Part shown: positions 17,288 through 25,912 of the stretch, piece after piece | Layout: each line of letters begins with the position of its first letter | Position numbering within the stretch: position 1 is the first letter of the stretch | Origin: Cryobacterium suzukii | GTDB lineage: Bacteria; Actinomycetota; Actinomycetes; Actinomycetales; Microbacteriaceae | Direction of reading: 5' to 3' | NCBI RefSeq assembly: GCF_004403185.1 | Contig: NZ_SOHJ01000004.1 | Location: 401,767-465,766, forward strand | Length of the DNA: 64,000 bases | Position numbers and translations under genes: made by a program | The notes under the pieces: generated by a model | The model's input: the letters and a program-made list of their open reading frames with translations, nothing else | The model's database searches: none | Told to the model about the DNA's origin: nothing

Positions 17288-17803
17288 CTAGTTCGCGGAC
17301 TCCTGCTTCTCACGCAGCGCGTCGATGGTGCGAACAGCCTTCGACAGCGGTGCCTGGAAGAGATAAGCGGCTCCGAACAGCGATGCCTTGAAGGCGCCGG
17401 CCAGCTTGGCCAGCAGCACCTCGCGGGATTCGAGGTCGGCAAGCTTGCCAACCTCCGCTGCGGTGAGCGGGTTACCGTCAAAGTAACCGCCCTTTACCAC
17501 CAGGAGAGGGTTTGCCTTGGTAAAGGCACGCAGGGTCTTCGCGACGGCGACGGGGTCTCCGTGCACGAAGGCGATAGCGGACGGACCGACAAGTTCCTCG
17601 TCGAACGAGGTGATGCCGGCCTTGTTGGCCGCAATCTTGGTGAGCGTGTTCTTTACCACGGCGTACGTGGCGTCCTCACTGATGGACGTACGCAGGCTCT
17701 TGAGCTGCGCAACAGTGAGACCGCGGTACTCGGTGAGCAGAACGGCGGTCGAGCTCTGGAATTTCTCCGTAAGCTCGGCGACCGTTGCTTCCTTGTTCGC
17801 CAT
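17288..17803 (-). CDS. rplJ: 50S ribosomal protein L10
   Basis: 171 residues from the ATG at 17803, chosen because GAGGAG sits just upstream and [15 protein letters not shown] is the family start; four extra codons are open upstream. L10 anchors L7/L12 dimers on the ribosome through its C-terminal helix. The gene is preceded by a leader containing a terminator-like hairpin, consistent with L10-mediated autoregulation. Confidence 0.97.
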   Translation of the reverse strand: MANKEATVAELTEKFQSSTAVLLTEYRGLTVAQLKSLRTSISEDATYAVVKNTLTKIAANKAGITSFDEELVGPSAIAFVHGDPVAVAKTLRAFTKANPLLVVKGGYFDGNPLTAAEVGKLADLESREVLLAKLAGAFKASLFGAAYLFQAPLSKAVRTIDALREKQESAN

Positions 17804-18061
17804 GGTGCTCCTCATTAATAATCATGTGCCGGGTAGCCCGGGGCGCAGACATGAAAAAAGCTCCAGCGCAGGGCGCCGGAGCTTGGGGAACAATCTGAAA
17901 GACTGTAACTGAACTTCGAACACCTGCGCGGGCCGTTCACGTGAATGAACCTTCGTCTGCACTTCTGTCTTTCAACATGGCGCAGCAACCGGCGGTCTGT
18001 GGCTAGAGATCAGCATAGGGGAACGCTCTGCACCGTGCAAATCGCAAGCGGATGATAAATG
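17804..18061 (-). promoter_or_regulatory. rplJ leader region
   Basis: About 255 bp upstream of rplJ, shared with the divergent MFS promoter. The long untranslated stretch and the hairpin with a T-run close to the gene match the architecture of L10-leader attenuation known in Gram-positive bacteria. The individual L10-binding helices were not resolved by eye. Confidence 0.55.
17854..17884 (-). terminator. Intrinsic terminator/attenuator in the rplJ leader
   Basis: On the minus strand, arms AAGCTCC/GGAGCTT (17884-17878 and 17864-17858) with an inner GCG/CGC extension are followed directly by six T residues (17859-17854). It lies about 50 bases before the rplJ start, so it must be read through for expression. 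That makes it an attenuator candidate rather than an operon-end terminator. Confidence 0.75.
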
Positions 18062-18105
18062 GTTGACATTGGTCTACCAGTTACGTATAGTTGGCCGTTG
18101 TCAAC
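18062..18105 (+). promoter_or_regulatory. Promoter and probable MarR operator of the MFS exporter
   Basis: Consensus-like promoter: -35 TTGACA (18063-18068), 17-bp spacer, -10 TATAGT (18086-18091). An inverted repeat GTTGACA (18062-18068) / TGTCAAC (18099-18105) has one arm over the -35 box and the other in the start region; the right arm also sits in the near-palindrome GTTGTCAAC. This layout fits repression by the MarR protein encoded at the end of the operon. Confidence 0.7.
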
Positions 18106-18121
18106 TAATTGCAGGAGTTTC

Positions 18122-19822
18122 ATGAGTCGCGCATCTCGCCGCAGCACAGCATCCGTTCGCCACGCGCCCAACGCCGACGGGTCAATGAGTCACCGCCAGG
18201 TTTTGGAGTCCCTCTCTGGCCTGCTGCTGGGCATGTTCGTGTCGATTCTGGCCGGCACGGTCGTCGCCACCTCGCTGCCCCTGATCATCTCCGACCTCAA
18301 GGGTGACCAGTCGGCCTACACCTGGGTGGTCACAGCCACCCTGCTAGCGACTACGGTCTCGACGCCCATCTGGGGCAAGTTTGCCGACCTGTTCAATCGC
18401 AAGCTACTCATTCAGCTCGCCCTCGTGGTCTTCGTGCTCGGCTCGGCCCTGGCCGGATTCGCTCAAAACACCGACACGCTCATCGTGTTCCGCATCATGC
18501 AGGGACTCGGCGGCGGCGGTCTTGCCGCCCTCAGCCAGATCATCATGGCCGACATCATCAGCCCCCGCGAGCGCGGCCGCTACGCCGGCCTGTTCGGCGC
18601 AGTCATGGCCCTCGGCACCATCGGCGGCCCGCTGCTCGGCGGCGTTGTAACGGATGCCTTCGGCTGGCGCTGGAACTTCTTCATCGCGCTGCCCGTCGCC
18701 ATTGTGGCCATCATCCTGCTGCAGGTCACCCTGCACCTACCCGAGCGGGTTAAGCGTGTGGTCAGCATCGACTACCTCGGCATCGTGCTAATCAGCGCCG
18801 GTGTGTCACTCCTGTTGATCTGGGTCACCCTCGCGGGCAACTCGTTTGAGTGGGCGTCACTGCCTTCGTCTGCCATGGTGCTCGGTGCGGCCATTTTGCT
18901 GCTCATAGCCGTGATCGTGGAGTTCAAGGCGAAGGAACCGATCATTCCGCTCGACCTGTTCAAGAATCGCACCGTCACCCTGGCCGTTATCGCGAGCCTC
19001 TCGGTGGGCGTCGCCATGTTCGGCACCTCGGTCTTTCTCAGCCAGTACATGCAACTTGCTCGCGGTGCAACGCCGACCGAGTCTGGCCTGCTGACCATCC
19101 CGATGATGGGCGGGCTGCTGATCTCCTCCACGTTCTTCGGCAACCTGATCAGCCGCACCGGTAAGTGGAAATCGATCATGGTCTCCGGCAGCGTGCTCGT
19201 GCTGGCCGGCTCGCTGCTGCTCGGGTCACTGCGCTACGACACGAGCCTGGTCTTCGTAGGCGTGTTCATGTTCATCCTTGGCGCCGGCGTTGGCATGATC
19301 ATGCAAAACCTCGTGCTCGTTGTGCAGAACACCGTTGAAATCACGCACCTCGGCGTGGCCACCAGCACCGTCACCTTCTTTCGCAGCCTCGGCGGCACCG
19401 TGGGTGTTGCGGTGATGGGCTCCGTGCTCGGCACCGTGGTGGCCCAATACATCCGTGACGGTACCGGCGCTCTCAGCCCGGCCAATCGGGCTGTCGCCGC
19501 AGAGACCGTAGGCGACGGCACCATTCCGCAGGTGTCGCTGCTACCGGCGGCCCTGCGCGTTGTCGTCGAGTCGGCCTACGGGATGGGAGTGGGCAACGTG
19601 TTCCTGCTCATGGTTCCCCTGGCCGTGATCACCCTCGTGACGATCGCCCTGCTGCCCAACATTCCGCTGGGGACCATGACCGGCATCGATCGGGAGCGGT
19701 CTGCCGCTGCTGGCGAGGCCGCTTCACCGGCGACCGGCCGGATCCTGGTCGACGTGAGTACGGCATCCGTTGCCCTGCCGCCGTCAGAGCCGGAATTGGA
19801 TGAAGGTAAAATTCGATCATGA
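18122..19822 (+). CDS. MFS drug exporter, DHA2 (14-TM) family
   Basis: 566 residues from the ATG at 18122 (GCAGGAG upstream); an upstream in-frame start would lie inside the promoter. Fourteen transmembrane segments are expected. The DHA2 motifs are visible: WGKFADLFNRK (motif A region) after helix 2 and GPLLGGVVTDAFGWRWNFFI (motif C to helix 6). Proton-driven efflux of drugs or other amphiphiles is likely; the substrate is unknown. The last bases overlap the start of the MarR gene (ATGA), so regulator and pump are co-translated. Confidence 0.93.
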   Translation: MSRASRRSTASVRHAPNADGSMSHRQVLESLSGLLLGMFVSILAGTVVATSLPLIISDLKGDQSAYTWVVTATLLATTVSTPIWGKFADLFNRKLLIQLALVVFVLGSALAGFAQNTDTLIVFRIMQGLGGGGLAALSQIIMADIISPRERGRYAGLFGAVMALGTIGGPLLGGVVTDAFGWRWNFFIALPVAIVAIILLQVTLHLPERVKRVVSIDYLGIVLISAGVSLLLIWVTLAGNSFEWASLPSSAMVLGAAILLLIAVIVEFKAKEPIIPLDLFKNRTVTLAVIASLSVGVAMFGTSVFLSQYMQLARGATPTESGLLTIPMMGGLLISSTFFGNLISRTGKWKSIMVSGSVLVLAGSLLLGSLRYDTSLVFVGVFMFILGAGVGMIMQNLVLVVQNTVEITHLGVATSTVTFFRSLGGTVGVAVMGSVLGTVVAQYIRDGTGALSPANRAVAAETVGDGTIPQVSLLPAALRVVVESAYGMGVGNVFLLMVPLAVITLVTIALLPNIPLGTMTGIDRERSAAAGEAASPATGRILVDVSTASVALPPSEPELDEGKIRS

Positions 19823-20259
19823 CCATTATCACCACGGATGCTGCCGTGGCGGCCGTCGAGGAGCAGATGACGGTGCTGGCGGGGAACATCCGCGCCAGCA
19901 TGCGCGATGCTGCCCTGTGCATCGACCCGACCCTGCAGCCGTTCGGGCTCAAGCTCATGCGCACGCTCGAGCGTTGCGGGCCGACCCCCGCAGGCGCCCT
20001 GGCCGAGAATCTGGTGGTCGACAAGAGCATCATCAGCCGCCAGGCCAGAGCGCTGCACGATCTGGGACTGATCAAGACGCAGACCGACAACGACGATGGA
20101 CGGGTGAAGCATTTCGCGCTCACCCCGCTCGCCGTGAAAAAGCTCGCCGAGGTGCGCGCCAACAAGTCGACACGTCTGCTCAGCCGTCTACAGAACTGGT
20201 CTGGCGAAGATCTCACCCGGTTCGCCGAGCTGCTCGCCCGGCTGAACACTCCCGACTGA
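19819..20259 (+). CDS. MarR-family regulator
   Basis: 146 residues. The winged helix-turn-helix is visible in GALAENLVVDKSIISRQARALHDLGLI (about 67-93), followed by the wing DNDDGRVKHFALT. The start overlaps the MFS stop by 4 bp. It most likely represses the exporter operon from the inverted repeat over the MFS promoter and is released by an exported compound. Confidence 0.9.
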   Translation: MTIITTDAAVAAVEEQMTVLAGNIRASMRDAALCIDPTLQPFGLKLMRTLERCGPTPAGALAENLVVDKSIISRQARALHDLGLIKTQTDNDDGRVKHFALTPLAVKKLAEVRANKSTRLLSRLQNWSGEDLTRFAELLARLNTPD

Positions 20260-20291
20260 CCCGCGTCCGGCCAGCTCGTCAGGCCAGCTCG

Positions 20292-21827
20292 TTAGGCCAG
20301 GGGCAGCGAGACACGGAAGGTTGTGTGGCCGGGGCGGCTGTCGACGGTGACCTCGCCGTGGTGCGCGGCGACGACCGCGGCCACGATGGCCAAACCGAGG
20401 CCGGTGCTTCCGGTACTCGGCGCGCCCGCGGCATTGGCGGCGCGAAAACGTGAGCTGTCGCCGCGGGCAAAACGCTCGAACAGGGTGGCCGTGAGCTCCT
20501 CGGGGATGCCGGGACCGCCATCCGTCACCGTTATCACCGCGCGTTCGTCGTGCTCGGCGAGCGCGACCAGAACCGTGGTGCCAGCAGCTGTGTGCACCCG
20601 GGCATTGGCGAGCAGGTTAGCGACCACCTGACGCAGGCGCGCTTCGTCACCGATCGCTTCGACGGGTTCTTCGGGCAGGTCGAGGTTCCAGACGTAATCG
20701 CGGCCGGCCGCGTGGGCATCGCTGACGGCGTCGACGAGCAGCCTGGTGAGATCCACCGGCTGCATGTCGAGTTCGCGGCCCTCATCGAGGCGGGCGAGCA
20801 ACAGCAGGTCTTCAACCAGCCCGGTCATGCGCACCGACTCCGACTCGATGCGACCGAGTGCGTGCATCGCATCGGGCGGTAGCTGTTGGCCGCTGCGCCG
20901 GGTGAGTTCGGAATAGCCACGAATGGAAGCCAACGGCGTGCGCAGCTCGTGGCTCGCGTCGGCGACGAACTGGCGCACCTTGCGTTCGCTTGCCTGCCGC
21001 GCTTCGAGGGCGCGGTCGACGTGGTCGAGCATGCGGTTGAGCGCCGCGCCGACCCGGCCCACCTCGGTGCGCGGGTCGGTGTCACCGGCCGGAACCCGGT
21101 CGCTAAGGGACACCTCGCCGCGGTCCAGGGGCAGCTGCGCCACCCTCGTGGCCGTCGCTGTCATGCGTTGCAGGGGACGCAGGGCCAGCCGCACCACCCA
21201 GGCGGCAATGACGGCGACCACAACGAGCCCGGCCAGCGAGACCAGACCGATGATCACAGCCAGCTGGGCTGCCGTGGCCGCCACTCCGGTCAGCGGCAAA
21301 CCGACCAGGTAGAGCGTGCCGGAGCGGGACGTTTCGGCCTGCACTCGATAGTCACCGAGCTCGCCGCCGAGATTGACGGTCACGGGCGCCGACTGGTTGA
21401 CGTGGTCGGCCAGCAGCTGCACCTGCTGGGCCGTGAGCGCTTCGATCGCGCCGCTGCGGTCGTCGGTATAGCCGGTGGTGATGGTGGATCCATCGTAGAC
21501 GAGCGCGAGCAGACCGGGCGGTTGGGCGGGTCCGCTGAGAATGCTGTCGGCCGTCGGCGTGCCGAAGTAGGGGCTCCCCGGTAGATCACCAGGACGATCG
21601 CCGTCGTTGTCGCCGACGCCGCCAAGCGCAGCACCCGAACGGTCGGCGGCGGAGGCAAGTTGCACGTCGAGGCGGTCGAGCAGGGATGCGCGCAGAATGA
21701 CCACGCTCACGACGCCGATCGTCATGCTGACGAGGGCGAGCAGCCCGACCACGGTGAGCACGAGGCGCCGCTGCAGCGTCCAGGGCGAGCGGGGTCGGCC
21801 GCGGCGGCGCGGCATCCGCTGCTGCAT
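20292..21827 (-). CDS. Sensor histidine kinase (OmpR-type two-component system)
   Basis: 511 residues: transmembrane helix (about 20-45), extracytoplasmic sensor (about 46-180), second helix (about 185-210), HAMP (about 212-280), HisKA with phospho-histidine in FVADASHELRTPLASI, and HATPase with NLLANARVHTA, DGGPGIP and GLGLAIV. It resembles the TrcS/TcrY group. The ATG overlaps the regulator stop by one base (TAATG), so the two are translationally coupled. The stimulus is unknown. Confidence 0.93.
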   Translation of the reverse strand: MQQRMPRRRGRPRSPWTLQRRLVLTVVGLLALVSMTIGVVSVVILRASLLDRLDVQLASAADRSGAALGGVGDNDGDRPGDLPGSPYFGTPTADSILSGPAQPPGLLALVYDGSTITTGYTDDRSGAIEALTAQQVQLLADHVNQSAPVTVNLGGELGDYRVQAETSRSGTLYLVGLPLTGVAATAAQLAVIIGLVSLAGLVVVAVIAAWVVRLALRPLQRMTATATRVAQLPLDRGEVSLSDRVPAGDTDPRTEVGRVGAALNRMLDHVDRALEARQASERKVRQFVADASHELRTPLASIRGYSELTRRSGQQLPPDAMHALGRIESESVRMTGLVEDLLLLARLDEGRELDMQPVDLTRLLVDAVSDAHAAGRDYVWNLDLPEEPVEAIGDEARLRQVVANLLANARVHTAAGTTVLVALAEHDERAVITVTDGGPGIPEELTATLFERFARGDSSRFRAANAAGAPSTGSTGLGLAIVAAVVAAHHGEVTVDSRPGHTTFRVSLPLA

Positions 21828-22573
21828 TAAGCGGTTTTCAGCATGTAGCCGGCGCCACGCACCGTGTGAATCATCGGGTTTCGGCCGGCATCGATCTTCT
21901 TGCGCAGGTAGGAAATGTAGATCTCGACGACGCTCGACTTGCCGCCGAAGTCGTAGCTCCAGACCCGGTCGAGAATCTGCGCCTTGCTGAGTACCCGGCG
22001 GGGGTTGCGCATGAGAAAGCGCAGCAGTTCGAACTCGGTCGCGGTCAGCTCGATGGCGTCGCCATCGCGGAACACCTCGTAGCTGTCTTCGTCGAGTGTG
22101 AGGTCCCCGACGGTGATACGCGGGTCGGTCGAGTCAGCCACGGCGAGGGTGGAGCGGCGAATGAGGCCGCGCAGCCGAGCAACGACCTCTTCGAGGCTGA
22201 ACGGCTTGGTGACGTAATCGTCGCCACCGGCGGTGAGCCCCGCGATGCGGTCGTCGAGCGAGTCCTTGGCGGTGAGAAAGAGTACGGGAGTCTCGTAGCC
22301 GTCGGCGCGCACCCGCTGCAACACCTGCAAGCCATCGATGTCGGGCAGCATGATGTCGAGCACGATGGCGTCCGGCCGAAATTCGCGGGCGATGGTGAGT
22401 GCCTGGCGGCCTTCGCCGGCGGTGCGCACCTCCCAGCCTTCGTAGCGCAGGGCCATCGAAAGCAGGTCCGTGAGGGTGGGTTCGTCGTCAACAACCAGAA
22501 CCCGGATGGCACTGCCGTCGGCCTTGGTCAGGCGCGGGCCGTGGCCGGTGTGGGTGCTCTCACGTGTGCTCAT
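21827..22573 (-). CDS. OmpR/PhoB-type response regulator
   Basis: 248 residues from the ATG at 22573; an upstream GTG at 22606 is possible, and neither has a strong ribosome site. The receiver domain (about 24-135) has acidic pocket VVDDEP, phospho-acceptor aspartate in IVLDIMLPDIDG and the lysine in VTKPFS. The C-terminal winged helix (about 150-246) ends in YISYLRKKIDAG and HTVRGAGYMLK. Partner of the kinase downstream. Confidence 0.93.
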   Translation of the reverse strand: MSTRESTHTGHGPRLTKADGSAIRVLVVDDEPTLTDLLSMALRYEGWEVRTAGEGRQALTIAREFRPDAIVLDIMLPDIDGLQVLQRVRADGYETPVLFLTAKDSLDDRIAGLTAGGDDYVTKPFSLEEVVARLRGLIRRSTLAVADSTDPRITVGDLTLDEDSYEVFRDGDAIELTATEFELLRFLMRNPRRVLSKAQILDRVWSYDFGGKSSVVEIYISYLRKKIDAGRNPMIHTVRGAGYMLKTA

Positions 22574-22641
22574 CCTGATGAGTATCCGGCAGTTGCCTAT
22601 GAACACGCTATGAGTGCGCCGTCAGATGCCTGTGGCCCTCC

Positions 22642-23766
22642 TTAGCCGATCAGGGCGGCCAGCAAGGCCGGCGCGGGCACGCGTGCCTCGCTGGCCGGAA
22701 CGAAGAGTCGCTGGCAGCCGTCAAGCTCAACCTGGATCGGACTGGCCAGCCGGGTGCCGGCCCGCCCGGGCCAGAGCACCGCGAATCGGGTGAGGTCGGC
22801 CGTACACGCGGGCGCCTGCGGAGCGGATGCTGCGGCCGGCAGCAGCGCCGCGGCATCCGCTTCGAGGGTGGTCGCGCTTTCGAAGGTGCCGGACCGCAGA
22901 GTCAGCATGGAGTCCAGCGCCTCGTCGCTAAATTCCGTGCCCTCAATGTCTCTCAGCTCCCGGGGCTCGGATTCGGTGACCGGGTCCACCGTGTAGAAGC
23001 AGACGCTGGCGCCGTCGACGCCGTCATAGGACGGTACCTCTGCCGGGGGCACGGGAATCGGCTGCGGATTTTCGCCGACCTCACCGGTGGTGTACGTCTG
23101 CAAGCCCGTCACGCCAAACAGCAGTGACTGCTCCGGCGTGCCAGTGCTCATGACGCAGCCGGCGTCGAGGGCCGGGCGGGTGACCTCCAGCACGAGTGGC
23201 AGTTTCACCGTATCGGTCAGTTCGAGTTGATCGAGCGCTGTCGACGTCGCCCGCTTGGTTTTTCCGCAGGCGGTACGGGGCCAGGCCGCCCGCATGGCGT
23301 CACCCGTGGCGTTTTCAAGCCAGAGCTCGGGCACGAGCTCCATGTCGGCGGTGCAAGCCTGATTGAGTCCGGCTTGGTCGCTGGGTTCGGCGAGCGCTGA
23401 CAGCAGCGGGCCGAAGTCGCCGTTGCGGGTTTCGACCGTCACGGCTGCCCAGCGGCCCTGGTCGTCGTCGACGCTGCCATAGAAAGTACAGAGGTACGCG
23501 GAGACCGGTTCGAAGTCGGCCGGAACCCTGCCTGGCTCCGGTGCGTCGGGGTGCGTGGCCGTCAGATCGGTCTGGGTCGAAGTGCCTTCCGGAAAAACCA
23601 TCCAGTTGAAATTGAGGTTGGGCGCCTGGCAGTCGACGTCGGTGACGAGCTGCGCGACCGGAGTGCCAGTGGCGGCGGGGTAGCCGGGGAGGCCGGCGCA
23701 TCCACTGAGCAGCAGGGCCAGCGTGGCGGCCCCGGCGAGCGCGAATCGAACTGGGTAGTGCGCCAT
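22642..23766 (-). CDS. Septum-formation-type (Septum_form) lipoprotein
   Basis: 374 residues. A lipoprotein signal peptide (LLLSGCAG) is followed by a Cys-containing extracellular region with several repeated Cys/Pro/Trp features (VDCQAPNLNFNW, CTADMELVPELWLENATGD, AWPRTACG, then a second round CTADLTRFAVLWPGRAG). The pattern fits the actinobacterial Septum_form family, whose biochemical function is not established. It lies 68 bp upstream of the two-component genes on the same strand and could be part of their regulon or sense the same stress (inference). Confidence 0.65.
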   Translation of the reverse strand: MAHYPVRFALAGAATLALLLSGCAGLPGYPAATGTPVAQLVTDVDCQAPNLNFNWMVFPEGTSTQTDLTATHPDAPEPGRVPADFEPVSAYLCTFYGSVDDDQGRWAAVTVETRNGDFGPLLSALAEPSDQAGLNQACTADMELVPELWLENATGDAMRAAWPRTACGKTKRATSTALDQLELTDTVKLPLVLEVTRPALDAGCVMSTGTPEQSLLFGVTGLQTYTTGEVGENPQPIPVPPAEVPSYDGVDGASVCFYTVDPVTESEPRELRDIEGTEFSDEALDSMLTLRSGTFESATTLEADAAALLPAAASAPQAPACTADLTRFAVLWPGRAGTRLASPIQVELDGCQRLFVPASEARVPAPALLAALIG

Positions 23767-23916
23767 CTGTTCCCCCGATTGGTTGCCGTCGTCTCAGGCT
23801 AACGACCCCAGATCTCGTCGCGATAACGATTCTCACGGCAAGCGGATGCGTGACTTCGGCTCTCAGCGCCCGTGGCGGTGGCGCGCCGACCGTGCGCGCG
23901 GGCACACAATAGAGAA

Positions 23917-24576
23917 GTGCCAAATTCCACGCTGTCTCTCTTCGACCTGGACCAGCCTTCGGAGCACCCCGCTGTATTCGCTGTGCTGCCGGCACCGGCG
24001 CCGCATACGCTGCGCATCGTCGCCGACTCCAACGACAGGGTGGCTTGGCTGCGCGCGCGCAACCAGGGCATCACCGCAACGGATGTCGCGAAACTGTCGA
24101 CCCCGAAATCCATCGTGAACGCCGCGCACGACAAAATGCACGGCACAAGCTTCTCCGGCAACAGCTACACCGACCATGGTCGCGCCCGAGAACCCGTCAT
24201 CGCCGCCTGGGTTCTGGAAAACTACGGCATCGAGCCGAGTACCAACCTGTTTCGGTCGCTCTCGCATCCGCGGCACCTGGCCACACCCGACGGCGTCGGC
24301 GTCGTGGCCGGGGGTGACCTGCACCTGGCCGAGATCAAGACCACGAGCAAGCCCTGGCGCAGCATTCCACGCAGCTATTTGCGGCAGGTGTGGTGGCAGC
24401 AATATGTGCTCGGGGCCGATCGCACCCTGCTGGTCTGGGAAGAGCACCTCGATTTCATTCCGGTGGCGGCCGTGCCCGAATGTCGCTGGATCGAGCGGGA
24501 CGAAGACCAGATCGCCATTCTGGTCGGCCTCGCCAATGCCCTGATCGATAACCTCGACGAGCAGGCCCGCCGCTAG
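23917..24576 (+). CDS. YqaJ-type (lambda exonuclease-like) nuclease
   Basis: 219 residues from the GTG at 23917. YqaJ/lambda-exonuclease fold: RNQGITATDVAKL near the N-terminus, YTDHGRAREPVIAAWV (catalytic Glu helix), ATPDGVGVVAGGDLHLAEIKTT (PD-(D/E)xK core, E-x-K) and the YLRQVWWQQYVLGADRTLLV helix. These enzymes usually digest one strand of double-stranded DNA to feed a phage recombinase. Here there is no recombinase, SSB or phage gene nearby, so this is a chromosomal stand-alone copy. Role unknown. The stop is followed by a palindromic repeat cluster. Confidence 0.82.
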   Translation: MPNSTLSLFDLDQPSEHPAVFAVLPAPAPHTLRIVADSNDRVAWLRARNQGITATDVAKLSTPKSIVNAAHDKMHGTSFSGNSYTDHGRAREPVIAAWVLENYGIEPSTNLFRSLSHPRHLATPDGVGVVAGGDLHLAEIKTTSKPWRSIPRSYLRQVWWQQYVLGADRTLLVWEEHLDFIPVAAVPECRWIERDEDQIAILVGLANALIDNLDEQARR

Positions 24577-24591
24577 CCTCCCTCTCTGTTT

Positions 24592-24667
24592 GCGGACGGG
24601 GCCCGGGCCCCGTCCGCGGGCCCAGGTTATAAACTGGGCCCGCGGTCCGGGCCCGGGCCCCGTCCGC
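24592..24667. repeat. GC-rich palindrome cluster (dispersed repeat, copy 2)
   Basis: Three adjacent inverted repeats: a perfect 26-bp palindrome at 24592-24617 centred on GGGGCCCGGGCCCC, a GGGCCCAGGTT/AAACTGGGCCC repeat at 24618-24641 (one arm mismatch), and an imperfect copy of the first at 24642-24667. The first two units match those at 2571-2620 in reversed order, with GCGGAC arms instead of GTGGAC. The cluster fills the gap between two co-directional genes. Confidence 0.82.
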
Positions 24668-24702
24668 GATGCGTGGGCGCGGGATGCAGCAGAATGGGGA
24701 GC

Positions 24703-25680
24703 ATGGCTCCTGAATTCGAACTGCCGCAGACCATGCGCGCCCTGGTTATCGACGAGACCGGTGGCCCCGAAGTGCTGCACCTGGCCGATCGAATGCTGCC
24801 ACGCCAGATTGTCGACGAGGTTTTGGTCAAGGTCATCGCGGCCGGCCTCAACCCGATCGACGCCAAGACCCGGTCGGGCAAGGGCGTCGCCGCTGCGATC
24901 GAGAACTTCCCGGCCATTCTCGGCAACGACTTCAGCGGCGTCGTCGTGCGGGCTGCCTTCGAGGCAGCGCCACTCCAGCCGGGCGATGCCGTCTACGGCA
25001 TGGGCCGGGTGCCGCGCATCGGCGGCAGCTTCGCCGACTACGTCTCGGTGTCGAGCATGAGCGTCACCCGCAAGCCCGCCCGACTCAGCCACGCCGAGGC
25101 GGCCGCTGTTCCCCTCGCGGCCTTGACCGCGTGGGGAATGGTCAAGTTGGCCGAGGCTGCCCCGGGGCAGCGCATGCTCGTGCACGCCGGCAGTGGCGGC
25201 GTCGGTCACTTCGCGGTGCAGTTCGCCCGAGTCTTGGGCGCGCACGTGACCGCGACGGGGTCGACCCGCAACCTCGACTTTCTGCGAGAGCTCGGCGCCG
25301 ACGAGGTCATCGACTACACGACAACGCGCTTCGAAGACGTGGTCCACGACCTCGACTCGGTCATCGACCTCATTGGCAACGTGCACGACAACACCGGCAC
25401 CCGCTCCCTCGCTGTGCTACGCCCCAGCGGCCTGCTCGTGAACGCCCCGACCGGCAGCTGGCCGACCCTGGCAGCGGATGCCGCAGCAGCGGGCCGACGC
25501 GCAACCGGTTTCAAGGTGTCCCCCGACGCGCGCGCGCTCGACGAAATCTCGGCGCTGCTCGACGCGGGTATCGTGCGGGTGCACGTCGACTCGGTGTTCG
25601 AGCTCGCCGACGGTGCCGCGGCCCATCGGCTGCTCGAGGAGGGTCACACCCGCGGCAAGATCGTGCTGCGCGTGTCGTAA
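24703..25680 (+). CDS. Zinc-independent medium-chain alcohol dehydrogenase / NADPH:quinone oxidoreductase family
   Basis: 325 residues from the ATG at 24703, which directly follows GGGGAGC. N-terminal GroES-like domain (MRALVIDETGGPEVLHL, ILGNDFSGVVV), then a Rossmann domain with VHAGSGGVGHFAVQFARVLGA (about 165-185) binding NADP(H). The catalytic-zinc ligands of true alcohol dehydrogenases are absent, which points to a quinone/enone reductase. It stands alone; substrate unknown. Confidence 0.87.
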   Translation: MAPEFELPQTMRALVIDETGGPEVLHLADRMLPRQIVDEVLVKVIAAGLNPIDAKTRSGKGVAAAIENFPAILGNDFSGVVVRAAFEAAPLQPGDAVYGMGRVPRIGGSFADYVSVSSMSVTRKPARLSHAEAAAVPLAALTAWGMVKLAEAAPGQRMLVHAGSGGVGHFAVQFARVLGAHVTATGSTRNLDFLRELGADEVIDYTTTRFEDVVHDLDSVIDLIGNVHDNTGTRSLAVLRPSGLLVNAPTGSWPTLAADAAAAGRRATGFKVSPDARALDEISALLDAGIVRVHVDSVFELADGAAAHRLLEEGHTRGKIVLRVS

Positions 25681-25756
25681 TGGTCAAGGTCGGCCATCAA
25701 GAGGGCTCACCCGCGACACCCGGCTCGCTGGCATCCGCTGCCCGCGTGCGAGTTCG

Positions 25757-25912
25757 TCAGGGGTCAAGCGCGCCTCTGGCGGCTATGAATCCGGCATAGC
25801 CGAAAAGCGCGACGGTCAGCACAGGGATGATCCAATCCCGGTTTGCCCCGTTGACCACGTTGGTGACATAGCCGACATAGGGAACCGCGTACCAGAGCTG
25901 GCCCCGAATCAT
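25757..25912 (-). pseudogene. 5'-truncated signal peptidase I (S26B/SipW-like) remnant
   Basis: The last 51 codons read RGQLWYAVPYVGYVTNVVNG, then NRDWIIPVLTVALFGYAGF and a stop. This is the usual end of actinobacterial SipW-type signal peptidases: strand with Pro-x-x-Gly-Tyr, then the C-terminal membrane helix. The catalytic Ser and His segments are missing, and the frame upstream (to 26080) bears no resemblance to the family. An intact relative lies at 28014-28526. The reading as a remnant rests on this motif match by eye. Confidence 0.6.

Noticed and set aside
23863..25386. 507-codon minus-strand frame across the YqaJ and oxidoreductase genes
   Set aside because: Spans two genes with intact motifs on the other strand and runs through the palindromic repeat; a shadow frame.
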